This document shows positions 46,273-56,226 of a DNA stretch of 64,000 nt, one piece after another. The DNA lies in the NCBI GenBank assembly GCA_033964015.1, contig CM066925.1, positions 186,001 through 250,000 on the forward strand. Reading direction: 5' to 3'. This DNA is from Scolanthus callimorphus. Taxonomy: Eukaryota > Cnidaria > Anthozoa > Actiniaria > Edwardsiidae. Numbering within the stretch: the stretch's first letter is position 1; every line of letters starts with the position of its first letter. Made by a program: the position numbers and the translations under genes. Under the pieces are notes generated by a model. The model searched no databases, was not told the DNA's origin, and was given only the letters and a program-made list of their open reading frames with translations.

Positions 46273-46709
46273 CAAAACTTGTCTCTCGAATTATCTTGAG
46301 GATTTTCCTCATCTTTTCTGGTTGCAGCAATATTGAAGTACAAAAATTGATAATACAGTGCAGGAAATCACTATCGTCAGCCGTACAGTTCATACAACCA
46401 GCAGTTCATGCAGTATTTGGGTGTTATTTTTGCGAGTTTTGCTTCGAGCCGTTTGAGCAACATTAAAGCCCCAATATCAGTAGATTTGATATCCTCGTGG
46501 TGTTGTACGAGCCAGCACAATTCCATCTTGCTCTCCTTTATCGTTTATCTTTACAGTAGCGGCCTAAAACGATCTCTAACTGTTCGTTTTGTACCTTTCG
46601 CGGGTTTCTGCCTTCCAATAGCCGCCATCTTGGATTTCCGATGTTCGGGTAAATTCGGAAATCTTCCGACTTCGGGACAAGTTCGGGCGTACGGCTAGGG
46701 GGTAGGATT
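46273..46709 (-). repeat. FB3 right terminal unit
   Basis: Closest to the FB1 ends (CTTGTCTCTCGAATTATC) rather than to FB3's own left unit. The GCCGCCATCTTGG motif is at about 46620, 180 bp upstream of the SMNDC1 ATG. Confidence 0.82.
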
Positions 46710-46769
46710 CCCAAGGGTAGCTAACCGCCATTTTGAAAAACGACCGAGAAGACCCTGGGGACGAGGTTG
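46710..46769 (-). mobile_element. Right third of the split MITE, adjoining SMNDC1
   Basis: From 46718 it reads TAGCTAACCGCCATTTTGAA and on to GACCCTGGGGACGAGGTTG, the inverse of 20386-20435. Its end is 31 bp before the SMNDC1 start codon. Confidence 0.78.
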
Positions 46770-46800
46770 GTTTTTCTCTAGACACGACTGAGAATCCAAC

Positions 46801-46860
46801 ATGGCGGATCCGAGGGAATTACAGACGAATCTGACACAATATCGCGCTCAGTTGAGTCAG
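46801..46860 (+). CDS. SMNDC1: SMNDC1 (SPF30) exon 1, coding part
   Basis: 20 codons from ATG (MADPRELQTNLTQYRAQLSQ) to CAG, followed by the donor GTAAGG at 46861. Exon 2 joins in phase 0. In this family the N-terminus is a short coiled segment rich in Y/K-x-AQLxQ, which matches. SMNDC1/SPF30 is a nuclear Tudor-domain protein needed for spliceosome assembly (tri-snRNP recruitment). The ATG is embedded in AACATGGCGG, a YY1-like context common at metazoan housekeeping starts. The 5' UTR and promoter are not resolved; only 31 bp separate the ATG from transposon sequence. Confidence 0.85.
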
Positions 46861-47066
46861 GTAAGGGTTATTTTTGTAACTATTATATTAAGAAAGAACA
46901 AAAGAAGTATTTCTTCATCCGATTTTATTCTCTGGTTCTACAATGTTAATTTACATTTGCTAAAAGCGCAAGAAACTACCGCCAACAATTGAGCACGTCG
47001 AATTAGCTGAGAATCAATACTAACTGCTGTCTGTTGTTTAATGTTCTTGTTGTTGTCTCTTAAAAG
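46861..47066 (+). other. SMNDC1: SMNDC1 intron 1
   Basis: 206 bp, GTAAGG at the 5' end and TTAAAAG at the 3' end. No other feature seen. Confidence 0.8.
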
Positions 47067-47132
47067 GTCGAAGCTGCTTTGACAACAGATCCCGAAAATG
47101 AAGAACTGTCAAAATTAAAAACGGATCTACAG
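47067..47132 (+). CDS. SMNDC1: SMNDC1 (SPF30) exon 2
   Basis: 22 codons, VEAALTTDPENEELSKLKTD then LQ, phase 0 on both sides, donor GTACGT at 47133. The VEAAL..NE-L-KLK-DLQ pattern is the conserved N-terminal helix of SMNDC1, and this is the exon that makes the identification strong. Confidence 0.9.
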
Positions 47133-50097
47133 GTACGTAGTCGAACATCCTGAAATGTCTAAGAAAGGCGATTGCCTTGTCTTCTTTCCTCTGAGGTTTA
47201 AAAGCCATTTTCGTGCGTGAAGTCCAGTCTTGTTCATCTCTACCGTACCGCTCTCAGCGAAACTAATTCCGACGTACAATGCACTTTTCGATAGCTGGGA
47301 GCGATTAACTTTCGGTGTGTAGTGCATTTTTCGATAGCTGAGCGCCATTTTGGATTACGCGCGCAGAGCGTTCTGGGACAGTCACAAGATGATATGCCGT
47401 GAAGCATCAGATTTTCGTCTTGCTGGGGACTGTCTGTCTGGACAATCAATACCCAATCGATATCAGCAGGGGGTACCTTGTTATGGTGCAAGTAGAGAAC
47501 ATGAATCGGGACTCATTTGCAATTTGTGTCGTCACATTTTCAAGATGGCGGCTATGAGAAACTGAACTCTGGTTCTTTGACCTAAAAACTGTACCCTCCA
47601 ACACCTGAGAGCAGGCTTTCGTTTCTAGGTAAGTTCCTTGTTTCTTTCACTTGCAATTTTCAAACCCTTGTTATTATTGCTATACCACCACCTTTTGTCC
47701 CAAAGTTTTTGCTGTGTTTCGAACGATTGTAGATTCCACAGCAACCAAAGCACATTTGGCTTTCTTTCCATAGGACTGACCCTTTTCATAATGAATGCCA
47801 AGCAAGACAAGCATATTATGCAGGAAAGTTGTGATTACAAGGGATGTTTTACAAGCAGAGAACAGTTATCAAAATGGTTACATTTAGGATGTTAGTAGCC
47901 TGAATTTCAGCCATCTTTTCTTCCTACACTCCAATGTTGCGGGAGAAAAAAACGACTGAACGCCGACTTCCAAAAGCGTACCCAGGAGTTGCGTGATTCT
48001 CAAGATCTTGAGAATGGATGGTGATTGGTCAGTTTTCTTAATGAGCTATATTTGTGCATAATTTCAGCGACAAGAGGACTGCACTCAAAGGCAGATTCAT
48101 GGAAGCCCAAAGAACGGCTAAAATTTATCCAGAAAAATATACCTCAGCCCGGTAAGAATCTTATGTGCCTCGATTGCCACAGCTTTAATTGTTTTTTTTT
48201 TTAGTCACAAGATGAATTTATCTAGATGAGATTTACAAGCTAAAATTGGCAAGCCACAAGATTAAAGCTGTAAAGCAGAAAAATTAAAAGTTAAAGCAGA
48301 AAAATATTGACATTTTGCCGTTTCTGTGGCTTTTTCCCGCTAAAGGCGAATGGTATTGAACCAAGAAAGCAAGGAACATCTGGGGATTCTAAAGCAAGTT
48401 CCTTATCCCACGCAACACCCAACATGATGGCCAGCGTCGCAGTCAGTTGAAAGACAAACATGTTTCCCACTCTTTTAAGTCTATTTACTCTGGTAATAAA
48501 GTATTTTTTCGCAACAGAGATCAGGCTGAGACATTTTATTTAGTTTATTTGAAATTATTTTTTAAAACAAATAAAAGGCAGTTCTCTAGAAAATGCGAGC
48601 GATTATTTTACACTGGATAATTGCAAATTCTGCTCGCATTTAGTGAAATAAAGTTACCTATGAATTTGAAATTTTGACCATTTGCTGTAGAAAGATCAAA
48701 GTTCAAGATGATGCTAGATTTATTGTCATCAAAGTTTCCATAGCAAAATGTTTCACTTGCTTTCTAATAATTATAAAATTTAATGGATTTTAAAATAGGC
48801 TAGCAAAATTTCTTACTGCAAAAATCATCCCAAAGTATACAAAGTCATCTACCTTTTTGCCAAATTTGATGCCAGGAAGTGCTTTTGATTTTCGATAATG
48901 AATATCGACGCAACTTGAGCAATTTTGCAAAGTACCATTTCGAACACAACTAAGGCTCCAGAGAAAGTTCCTAGTGGCAAATTATTTTCTAGCGCTCTTA
49001 ACTTAAAATTGACCATATTAGCGAGATGCTGTCCATGATAGTCGCGGGTAGTTCTGGTAAATTCCAAAGTTCACCACCTTCCTAGTTCCGCTCAAGATTC
49101 TAAAACTTCTAAATTGCTGTGAGAACACTATAAAACAGCCTCTAACCAGTGGCTTTATCATCTACCGGTAGTGTGCTTTGAAAAATCATCATCATTCTGA
49201 AACTGAGAGAATGAAAAGTGACACCTAGTACGCTCCTCAAATTTATACTACCAAAAAGTCACCAAGCCCAAGTTGTTGGAGGATATAATGGTTTGTTTAC
49301 AGGAGTCTGGAAAACATCGTTTTTGAACTCCAATTTGAACATGATTTGTGCAGAATTTGTAAAAACCGAAAAACAGTCTGAAAAGCTACTTTCAAATGGT
49401 TTTTGTTTTCGTTGTTTTGTGCTTCAAAAGAAAAGTACCAATTTTTGCTCTTTAAGAGCTCCTGCCACTTCCAGTTAATAAAGCTCTTGATTGCCACAAA
49501 ATGCAATCCTTAGAGCGCGATCTTAAAAAAAGGGGGTTTGGAATTACTGATATTTTACGTATTTGCGGCAATATCACATAAAACAGGTTGAAAAATCAAT
49601 TTTATTTTTGGCATGCTAAAAGGGTTAGCAAGGCTGTAACATACAAATAAGCATGAAATATGTTTTAGAAGGAAAAGAAAATCAAAAATCCTGCACACCT
49701 TCTAAAGAATACCGGTAGATTTTACTAAAATTTGGAGCTGGGCAATGTAATTGGAAGAAGCTGGAAGTGTTTAAAGACAGTCTGTCTTCTTTAGAGCTAA
49801 AAAATGTATGTTCATGTAAAATATAATGAAAACAAAGTTATTCATCAGAAAGACCAACCTTTTAGCTTTAAAATGATATATGTACGACATTTGTGGTGTG
49901 AATTGTGACGCGATATGAATATTTTTCCCTCAACATCCCTCATACTCATACCTTAAAAAGAATTCACCCCAGGCACTCACTCTATGAAACCCGGCAATGA
50001 CAACCGTAATGGCCTGGGTAGAAAACTACCCATGATACTACACCCTGTTTGGCAATCTCTGCCTGTTTCCATCTCCTGCAACAAGGATGAGGGGTTT
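47133..50097 (+). other. SMNDC1: SMNDC1 intron 2, first part
   Basis: No convincing gene. TGCACTTTTCGATAGCTG and a near copy (TGCATTTTTCGATAGCTG) lie 50 bp apart at about 47279 and 47327. A stretch at 48040-48190 is open in two frames next to acceptor- and donor-like sites but is not recognised. The remainder is AT-rich. Confidence 0.65.
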
Positions 50098-50540
50098 AGT
50101 CAGGGAGCATATGTCGCGATTTAAAGTCCCGTGGGCTTTTTTTGAAGACAACAAGCCACCTATCTAGAAGTGTTAAGGGACCTTAAGGAACTCAGAAAAT
50201 GTTGTCGGCAATTTTGCGACTTGCACCGTCAGCTGCTATGGCGACTTTTTGAACACCCTCTAAAACCACAGGGTACCCGCGGCTGATTTTATTGAAATGA
50301 CTGCCAAAACAATCCAAATTAATCTGATATTGCATAAAACATTAACTGATTACAATAAGCAGTCCATTCTGTGTCATAAAATTGTATTTGGACATATGTT
50401 TAAAAAATAAATGGCGTCAAAAAGGAATTAAAAAAATTTGGCGGCCATCTTGGATCCGCCATCTTGGATTTTCAGTATTTTTTTTCATTGATCGTCCAAA
50501 AATGGCTAAAAATGAAGAGAAACTTATTCAATATGATTTG
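50098..50540 (+). repeat. Left arm of the 3.2-kb element
   Basis: Inverse of 52832-53264. It carries a local duplication of GCCATCTTGGAT near 50455 that the right arm lacks. Confidence 0.78.
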
Positions 50541-51040
50541 TTTTGAAATAAACATTAAAAACGATTCTAACTAATGCATACATATGGGCAAAACTCCTAA
50601 AATTGACTGGGAAACATATTTACGCCAAGAACATCATCTACATAAACTTCATCGGCAAACATCCGCGTGCAGGTTAAAAACCATTTCCCTCGATTAACGT
50701 AAGTTTGACGAAGAAGGGGCTGCAAGCAGTCTATCACCTACATTACTATTATTATAACTTTGGAGAGCCTAGAGTTTATGGCGACCATCAGAATGCTGTT
50801 TGACTTGCGCGAGCTCTAATATTAGGGCCCGGATAATACGCCACGATAATATAATAACTTTTCATTTTACATAAAACCCCTCAATGTTTCCATCCTGTTA
50901 ATAGGAAGGAACCTAGAAAATGTTCACGTCCTGCTTTGCTATTGCAGGGACGGCCAGGCTTGGGGGCTTTACCTACATTTCGTCAAGTTTTCAAAGATTT
51001 TCATTATACTTAGCCCCACCTTGCCATACAATCTTACAAA

Positions 51041-51182
51041 TCAGAGGCGGATCTAGGGTTGTGGAGGTCGCAACCCCCTATAAAAGTGATAGATTAGTAG
51101 TTATTTGAACTCAGTACGGATCATCAAGTCCAACTTAGCGGTGCAAACCCCCCTCTGAGAAAAATCCTGGATCCGCCACTGC
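51041..51182. mobile_element. Short MITE with GGCGGATC / GATCCGCC ends
   Basis: AGAGGCGGATCTAGGG at the left and CCTGGATCCGCCACTG at the right. Related to 7661-7819. Confidence 0.65.
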
Positions 51183-51187
51183 GAATG

Positions 51188-51566
51188 AGGCCTTGTCCAC
51201 TAAAGCATTTTCAAAAGTATTCGTTTTCAAACTTATACGGATTCGATGCGTGTTAGTGTGGATGGGAGATTTAGCTCCAAAATGTTCCAAACAAGCAATC
51301 AGGTTTTATTTGATGTTGACGCGTGCAAGGATAGTATAAAAAAGGGGTACAGTTGACGTCATCGCGTTTTCATTTTTATCCGGATTCGACCCTCCACACT
51401 AAAACGATATGTGTACGGATTCGTTTTTTTCACTATCGAGAGCGTTTTCAAACTTATACGGATTCAATGAAAACTATCAGAGTGTTAGTGTGGACGGAAG
51501 GCCTAAACGTTGTATCAAAAAGTATACGGTTCAAACGAAAAACACATTAGTGTGGACGGGGTCTGA
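51188..51566. mobile_element. hAT-type MITE with GTGTGGACGG ends
   Basis: AGGCCTTGTCCACTAAAGC at the left and TTAGTGTGGACGGGGTCT at the right. Repeated inner TTTTCAAACTTATACGGATT motifs, also inverted. This is a common non-autonomous hAT layout. Confidence 0.65.
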
Positions 51567-51574
51567 GCCTCCCA

Positions 51575-51745
51575 CTGTTGGTCTCCTGTTGATTGATGTC
51601 TTGCTCGTGGTCTGTCAGTGTTGTTTCCAGCGCCCTCTCTACGGTCTTGCGGATATAGACTTTGTCGCATTCTCTGCACAGAATCCTGCAAACGACGGTC
51701 GTACGACATTCTAAACATCGCCCGATGAAGTCTATAAGCACTGGG
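51575..51745 (-). pseudogene. GIY-YIG-type fragment, Penelope-like
   Basis: The frame reads VVCRILCRECDKVYIRKTVE then RALETTLTDHEQDI, which resembles the CxxCxxxYIGxTxRxLxxRLxEH pattern of the GIY-YIG endonuclease at the end of Penelope-like retroelements. G of YIG is replaced by R. No reverse transcriptase is seen nearby, so this is a remnant. Confidence 0.5.
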
Positions 51746-52831
51746 AGACGCAGCCGGCGCGTCGCAGCAAAACTGTTGAATACTATTGGGAGACAAAGTG
51801 TTCATTTATACCACTTTAGTCCATTTTGTCATTATAAGATGGGCACCCTCAGCAAAGCGTCACGTCTTGCACCCCAGTCTCCACGATACAGTACCTATGT
51901 AGCCGGACTACTTGGAGGACTCCGGATCCGCAGAGAAAGTGCAAGCTCGCCAGCATTTGGCGTCACAGTGGCACTCTTCAGGGCACACCGGCACTGTTGA
52001 TGGCAGGCCAGGACGGCCTGAGCCAGGCGCTGGCTACCACAAGACAACATGGCTTGAAGAAATGACAGAAGCAGTGGCCCGCGAAACCGCAGCTCCACAT
52101 GCCTGTTATCCATGGCAGGTCTCCACAAATGACGTCGTTGAATGTGGTCCTGCCAGCTCAGATTTAGAAAAGTCTGCAGCATGGTCTTCAGCAAAGTCAT
52201 GATCCATAGGTGCCTTGGATGGGTTTCTGCGTTGTGTTAGTATTTCTCTGCCACTGGCTTGGCTTTCCGGAACGTTTTTCCAGAACGATAACGAATAATG
52301 AACGGAACCAGCGCCTCCCTTGATTATGCCTATCAAAATTCTATATCTATAACCTGTATATGGTCAGTGATGGAATGCTAAATCGATGCAATAAGCGCAC
52401 CATTACTGTCACTGCTATTCGTGTTAAACAGAGCTGAATATTATTTGTTGTATTTCTTAATAAAAGAGGGCTGGCTTACAAAAGCCCATCAATAAGGAGA
52501 TTGGATTGCGCGGCGGCGGTGACATAACATAGTAATCCAGGTTTTCTCTCGATTTCTTAGGCACAAGCTTTCGGATAAACCTCGGGAACTATATGACAAA
52601 CAAAGCGTGATGTCATATAGTTTTCTCTTGCAATCAAGCTAAGAAACTATGATCGAAGGAAGAGAAACGCATTAGTTAGAATCGTTTCTTAGACTCTATT
52701 ATATAGAGCAGTTTTCATATGACTGTAGTGAAACGAATTGCACTAAGCAATTGCACCAATTCAATAAAACCTATAAGAACAATTACAAAGTAATTGCGAA
52801 TTACTCATGACAGTCATCTGAAATCTGCTAT

Positions 52832-53264
52832 TACAATCATCTTGAATAAGTTTATTTTCATTTTGAGCCTTTTTCTGATCATTTCGGACGATTAATAAAA
52901 AAAACGTTGAAAATCCAAGATGGCCGCCAAAAAAATTTAAAATTCCTTTTTCACGCCATTTCTTTTTTAACATATGTCCAAATACATTTTTTTGTCACAG
53001 CGTAGACTTCTTATTGTAATCAGTTTATGTTTTATGCAATACCAGATTAATTTGATATGTTTTCGCACTCATTTTATTAACATCAGGCTCGGGTACCCTG
53101 TGGTTTTAGAGGATGTTCAAAAAGTCGCCATAGCAGCTGTCGGTGCAAGTCGCAAAATTACCGACAACATTTTTTTAGTTCCTTAAGGTCCCCTTAACAC
53201 TTCTAGATAGGTGGCTTGTTGTCTTCAAAAAAAAGCCCACGGGATTACAGATGCTCCCTGACTA
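52832..53264 (-). repeat. Right arm of the 3.2-kb element
   Basis: Inverse of the left arm with scattered substitutions. The inner boundary is near TTACAATCATCTTGAATAAG. Confidence 0.78.
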
Positions 53265-54364
53265 GTTGGGCTTTGGGAGACAATAAGGTTTATCAAAGTT
53301 TGTACTGTAAATTCTGTTGGATCTTTTGAGGTTTGGGAACCAAACCTCCAATTCTGCCTATTCACAAACATCACTTTGCTCTCCAAGGCCTCCTGTTTGA
53401 AAATAAGAAAAACTATGACAAGCAATTGGGGCATTGATGATAAGAGGGGAAAATGGTCATCTGAAAGCCTTGTGGTGTTGATTCGAATGATTTAGAAGTG
53501 TCTACCCTTTTTTATCTCCCTCTTATGGTTGCTAATTAGTAGTTTTGTCATGGATGTGAATGGCAAAAGTACAGTAAATGGCCTCATTTGGTAAGAATAT
53601 GGCAAAGTGTCAGATATTTTATATGCGAACGCAATAAGGGGCTTTTCACACAAAATACTTAGTAAGACAGATTGTTTTAGTGATTCAAGCAACAAGTGCC
53701 CAAAAATCAAGTTACTAGAAAGTGTGTAACCTATTGGTATTATTTTGGCATCTTTTTAAAGGTTTGCATGCAAGAAGTAACTCGAGTTAGTTCCATCAAG
53801 AAATCTTGAAGGCAACCTATGAAAATACACTTCAAAATTTATATACAATATTATAGGGATTTGGAAGGAATTGCACTTGAGATGGAGTTTTCCATGGTGG
53901 GTTATTCATGGTGGGACAATCCCAAGTTATTCCGTATATTATTATTTAATGTAGTTGTTCCAAAGCAAACCAAAATCAAGCTAAGAGGTTCTAAACTTTT
54001 GAGTACCTGGATTTTTGGCCACTTTTTGTCAAAATTGCTTGAAATCCTGGTAAAAGAATGGGACAATATATTTTGTCCTTTTTCCGGTTTGTTCCCAGGG
54101 CATGAAAAACATTGTGTTTGCCAACATTTTTGCTACCGAGCCACTAACACATACACTGTTTGTAATATAGTGTGCACTAGTTTTTTCAGCTTTAGACCGA
54201 GGAACAAATATGCACTCCATGGAATTTTCCAATGCCAACCACAGAAGGGGTATAGACCTTTTTTGAAATCACATGATACATATTATATTTTATCATGTGA
54301 TTCCAAAAAGATGACAAATATACTACTTCTGCAATTTGTAATGTAGCTTTTCCTTTTTTGACAG
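53265..54364 (+). other. SMNDC1: SMNDC1 intron 2, last part
   Basis: AT-rich. A 175-codon open frame at 53819-54346 shows no recognisable motif, is biased by A/T content and ends in the polypyrimidine region of the next exon; I do not call it a gene. The acceptor is TTTTTTGACAG at 54364. Confidence 0.65.
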
Positions 54365-54406
54365 GAAATTATAAACCTAACTTTGGACTTATTGAATGTA
54401 AATGAG
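54365..54406 (+). CDS. SMNDC1: SMNDC1 (SPF30) exon 3
   Basis: 14 codons, EIINLTLDLLNVNE, phase 0 at both ends, acceptor TTTGACAG and donor GTAAGT. Continues exon 2 directly (DLQ to E-I/V-I-x-LT-x-DLL), matching the family. Confidence 0.85.
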
Positions 54407-55468
54407 GTAAGTTCAGCATCGTGTTTGCTCATGAACAAAACAAAAAAATGCCCCTTGATTGACATAAGACCATTTTAGTGGGATTGACTGAACAATGTCC
54501 AGTGCCCAGTGTAATTGTTTAGGCAGATACAGTGTATCTGTTTACATATTTTGTCACATAAGCATAAATATGTAGGTATTGAATATAGATCTTGAATATT
54601 GAGCAAGAAATTAAATTTAAAGCTTTATGGAAAATCTTAGCTTGATCTTAATTTTTCTTCAATATGTCCTTATTTGTGCTTTTACTATACAGGAATGTCA
54701 CAAAATTGTAAAAAAAGTATTACTGAATTGCCTGAAAGATTATGAAAAAGGAAGAAATATTTTGAATCTTGTAAGAATAGACTTTTTTCCAAAATGGCCA
54801 AAGCAAAATCACATTATCTTGAAAATCACTGAAAATCAAATACTGGCACTAGAAAAGAGTATCCTCACATTAGTATCCTTTAAATTTTCGTTATGCCAAA
54901 TGCTATGTCGGCAGTCTGAAAATTGAAAATTTTAATGAGATTTGTATGACTGGGGGTATGATGCATACCCCCAGTCATACTGTACAAAGGTCTGTAAATG
55001 TCCAAATTTTCAATTTTCGTTTTCTTGGAAGATGTTGTATATTGATATAATGAAGCTAAAGTTTGATGTGTGATCTAGTGCTCCTGTTCACTTTAACAAA
55101 AATTGATTTGAATTTTCGGTGGCCATTTTGGAAAAGCATCTATCAAGGCTAAATCCACCACACATACACTGTAATTTGATGAGCTCATTTTCTGTAAAAT
55201 TTTCAGATTTCACAGTTATGTACTGGTACATCACCTAAGTAAAATGAAGATATTGATCTCAATTTTATTAAGGGCAGGATTGATTTTTTTGCGTCAGAAC
55301 ATATGATTTTGTAAAGCATCTGATTGATTACATGGTTATTATAATTTAGTTAACACTTTGCTGCACTTGTATGGTACAGTACCATGGTCAGCAGTGTTGT
55401 TGAAACCCACAAGGATGCGGCCTGGCAAGAACACCTGGTCAGATTTCTGTTTCCATTTTTATTTCTAG
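54407..55468 (+). other. SMNDC1: SMNDC1 intron 3
   Basis: 1,062 bp, AT-rich, with one strong hairpin at 54944-54980. The 99-codon frame at 54627-54926 has no recognisable domain. Confidence 0.7.
54944..54980. repeat. Perfect 17-bp stem hairpin
   Basis: GTATGACTGGGGGTATG, loop ATG, then the exact inverse. A second inverted pair (GAAAATTGAAAATTT and AAATTTTCAATTTTC) lies outside it, so it is probably the remnant of a palindromic element. Confidence 0.8.
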
Positions 55469-55551
55469 AAACAATCTTCAGATTCTGACCCTAAAGGTGC
55501 CAAGTGGAGGGTAGGCAGTAAATGTGAAGCAATTTGGAGCCAAAATGGAAG
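55469..55551 (+). CDS. SMNDC1: SMNDC1 (SPF30) exon 4, start of the Tudor domain
   Basis: 27 codons plus two bases (phase 2 at the 3' end), acceptor TTATTTCTAG and donor GTAATA. KQSSDSDPKGA leads into KWRVGSKCEAIWSQNG, the first strand of the Tudor domain (W-x-VG-x-KC-x-A-x-W). This domain binds symmetrically dimethylated arginine on Sm and other splicing proteins. The following exon, which should begin with a Y-Y/E-A-x-I strand, is not found before 64000, so the gene runs past the window or past the LINEs. Confidence 0.88.
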
Positions 55552-55607
55552 GTAATATACTGTAACATATCATTATTTGGTTTCACTAATGTCATACAGT
55601 AGTTAGC

Positions 55608-56226
55608 GGGGTGTCGGAAAAACGAAGATGGGAAAAACGAAGATGGAAACCAGTTCTGAAAAATGAAGACACCATAAAAATGTGACTGCACTCCTGTTCC
55701 TGTCATCTGCTCTTCATGATTTCATGTAATTTTAGCAAACAAGGACGAGCTTACTTGGGATCTTCGTTTTTCTGGATTGATGAAACGAAGACCCCCATGA
55801 AATATGACTGTACTCACACTCATGTCATCAGATTGTCTGTATTATTACAGCATGTTACTTGCTTTTCTATCGTTTGTATCGTGCAAACAGTGCAAATCGA
55901 GCAATTAAAATTGATCGGTTGGCTCTATTTATTTACTGGGACCCGCAATCAATGGACGGCGGATTATTTCCACAGGGATTTGAAAAGAGGGGGCAGGGGG
56001 GGGGGGGGGATAACAAGAACAAGAACCTAATCCGCCATATTTTCTTTCTTGGCGTGTTTTTGACTTCAAAATGATTTAGGGAAGCTCTTCCCTAAAGAGC
56101 AGATGACAGGAACACTAGTACAGTCATATTTCATGGGGGTCTTCGTTTTTCCGAAGAGGCCTCTTAGGTCTTCCATCTTCGTTTTTCCCATCTTCGTTTT
56201 TCCCATCTTCGTTTTTCCAACACCCG
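55608..56226. mobile_element. MITE with repeated TTCGTTTTTCCCATC ends, SMNDC1 intron 4
   Basis: GGGGTGTCGGAAAAACGAAG and GATGGGAAAAACG repeats at the left; three inverted copies at the right ending TTTTTCCAACACCCG. Inside, GACAGGAACA..AGTACAGTCATATTTCATGG mirrors the left half. TTAG lies on both sides. Confidence 0.75.

Larger units (their letters stand above)
33793..46709. mobile_element. Foldback element FB3, 12.9 kb
   Basis: The same architecture as FB1 but with its core in reverse. The left arm is short (0.75 kb) and the right arm about 8.5 kb. CCCAAGGG stands at both ends (33787-33794 and 46710-46717). The right tip is shortened to GGTAGGATT. Confidence 0.82.
50098..53264. mobile_element. 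3.2-kb element with ~435-bp inverted arms in SMNDC1 intron 2
   Basis: The left arm starts TAGTCAGGGAGCAT and the right arm ends with its inverse. Arms pair through GACAACAAGCCACCTATCTA, CACAGGGTACCCG and TTTGGACATATGTT to GGCGGCCATCTTGGAT and CTTATTCAA. Identity is about 90% by eye. The interior holds two MITEs and a GIY-YIG remnant but no transposase. I could not settle a target duplication. Confidence 0.75.

Noticed and set aside
48040..48190. Exon-like stretch with acceptor- and donor-like sites in SMNDC1 intron 2
   Set aside because: Open in two frames, matches no protein I recognise, and SMNDC1 exon 2 joins exon 3 well without it.
53819..54346. 175-codon open frame in SMNDC1 intron 2
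   Set aside because: No recognisable motif, composition follows the AT-rich intron, and it runs into the acceptor of exon 3.
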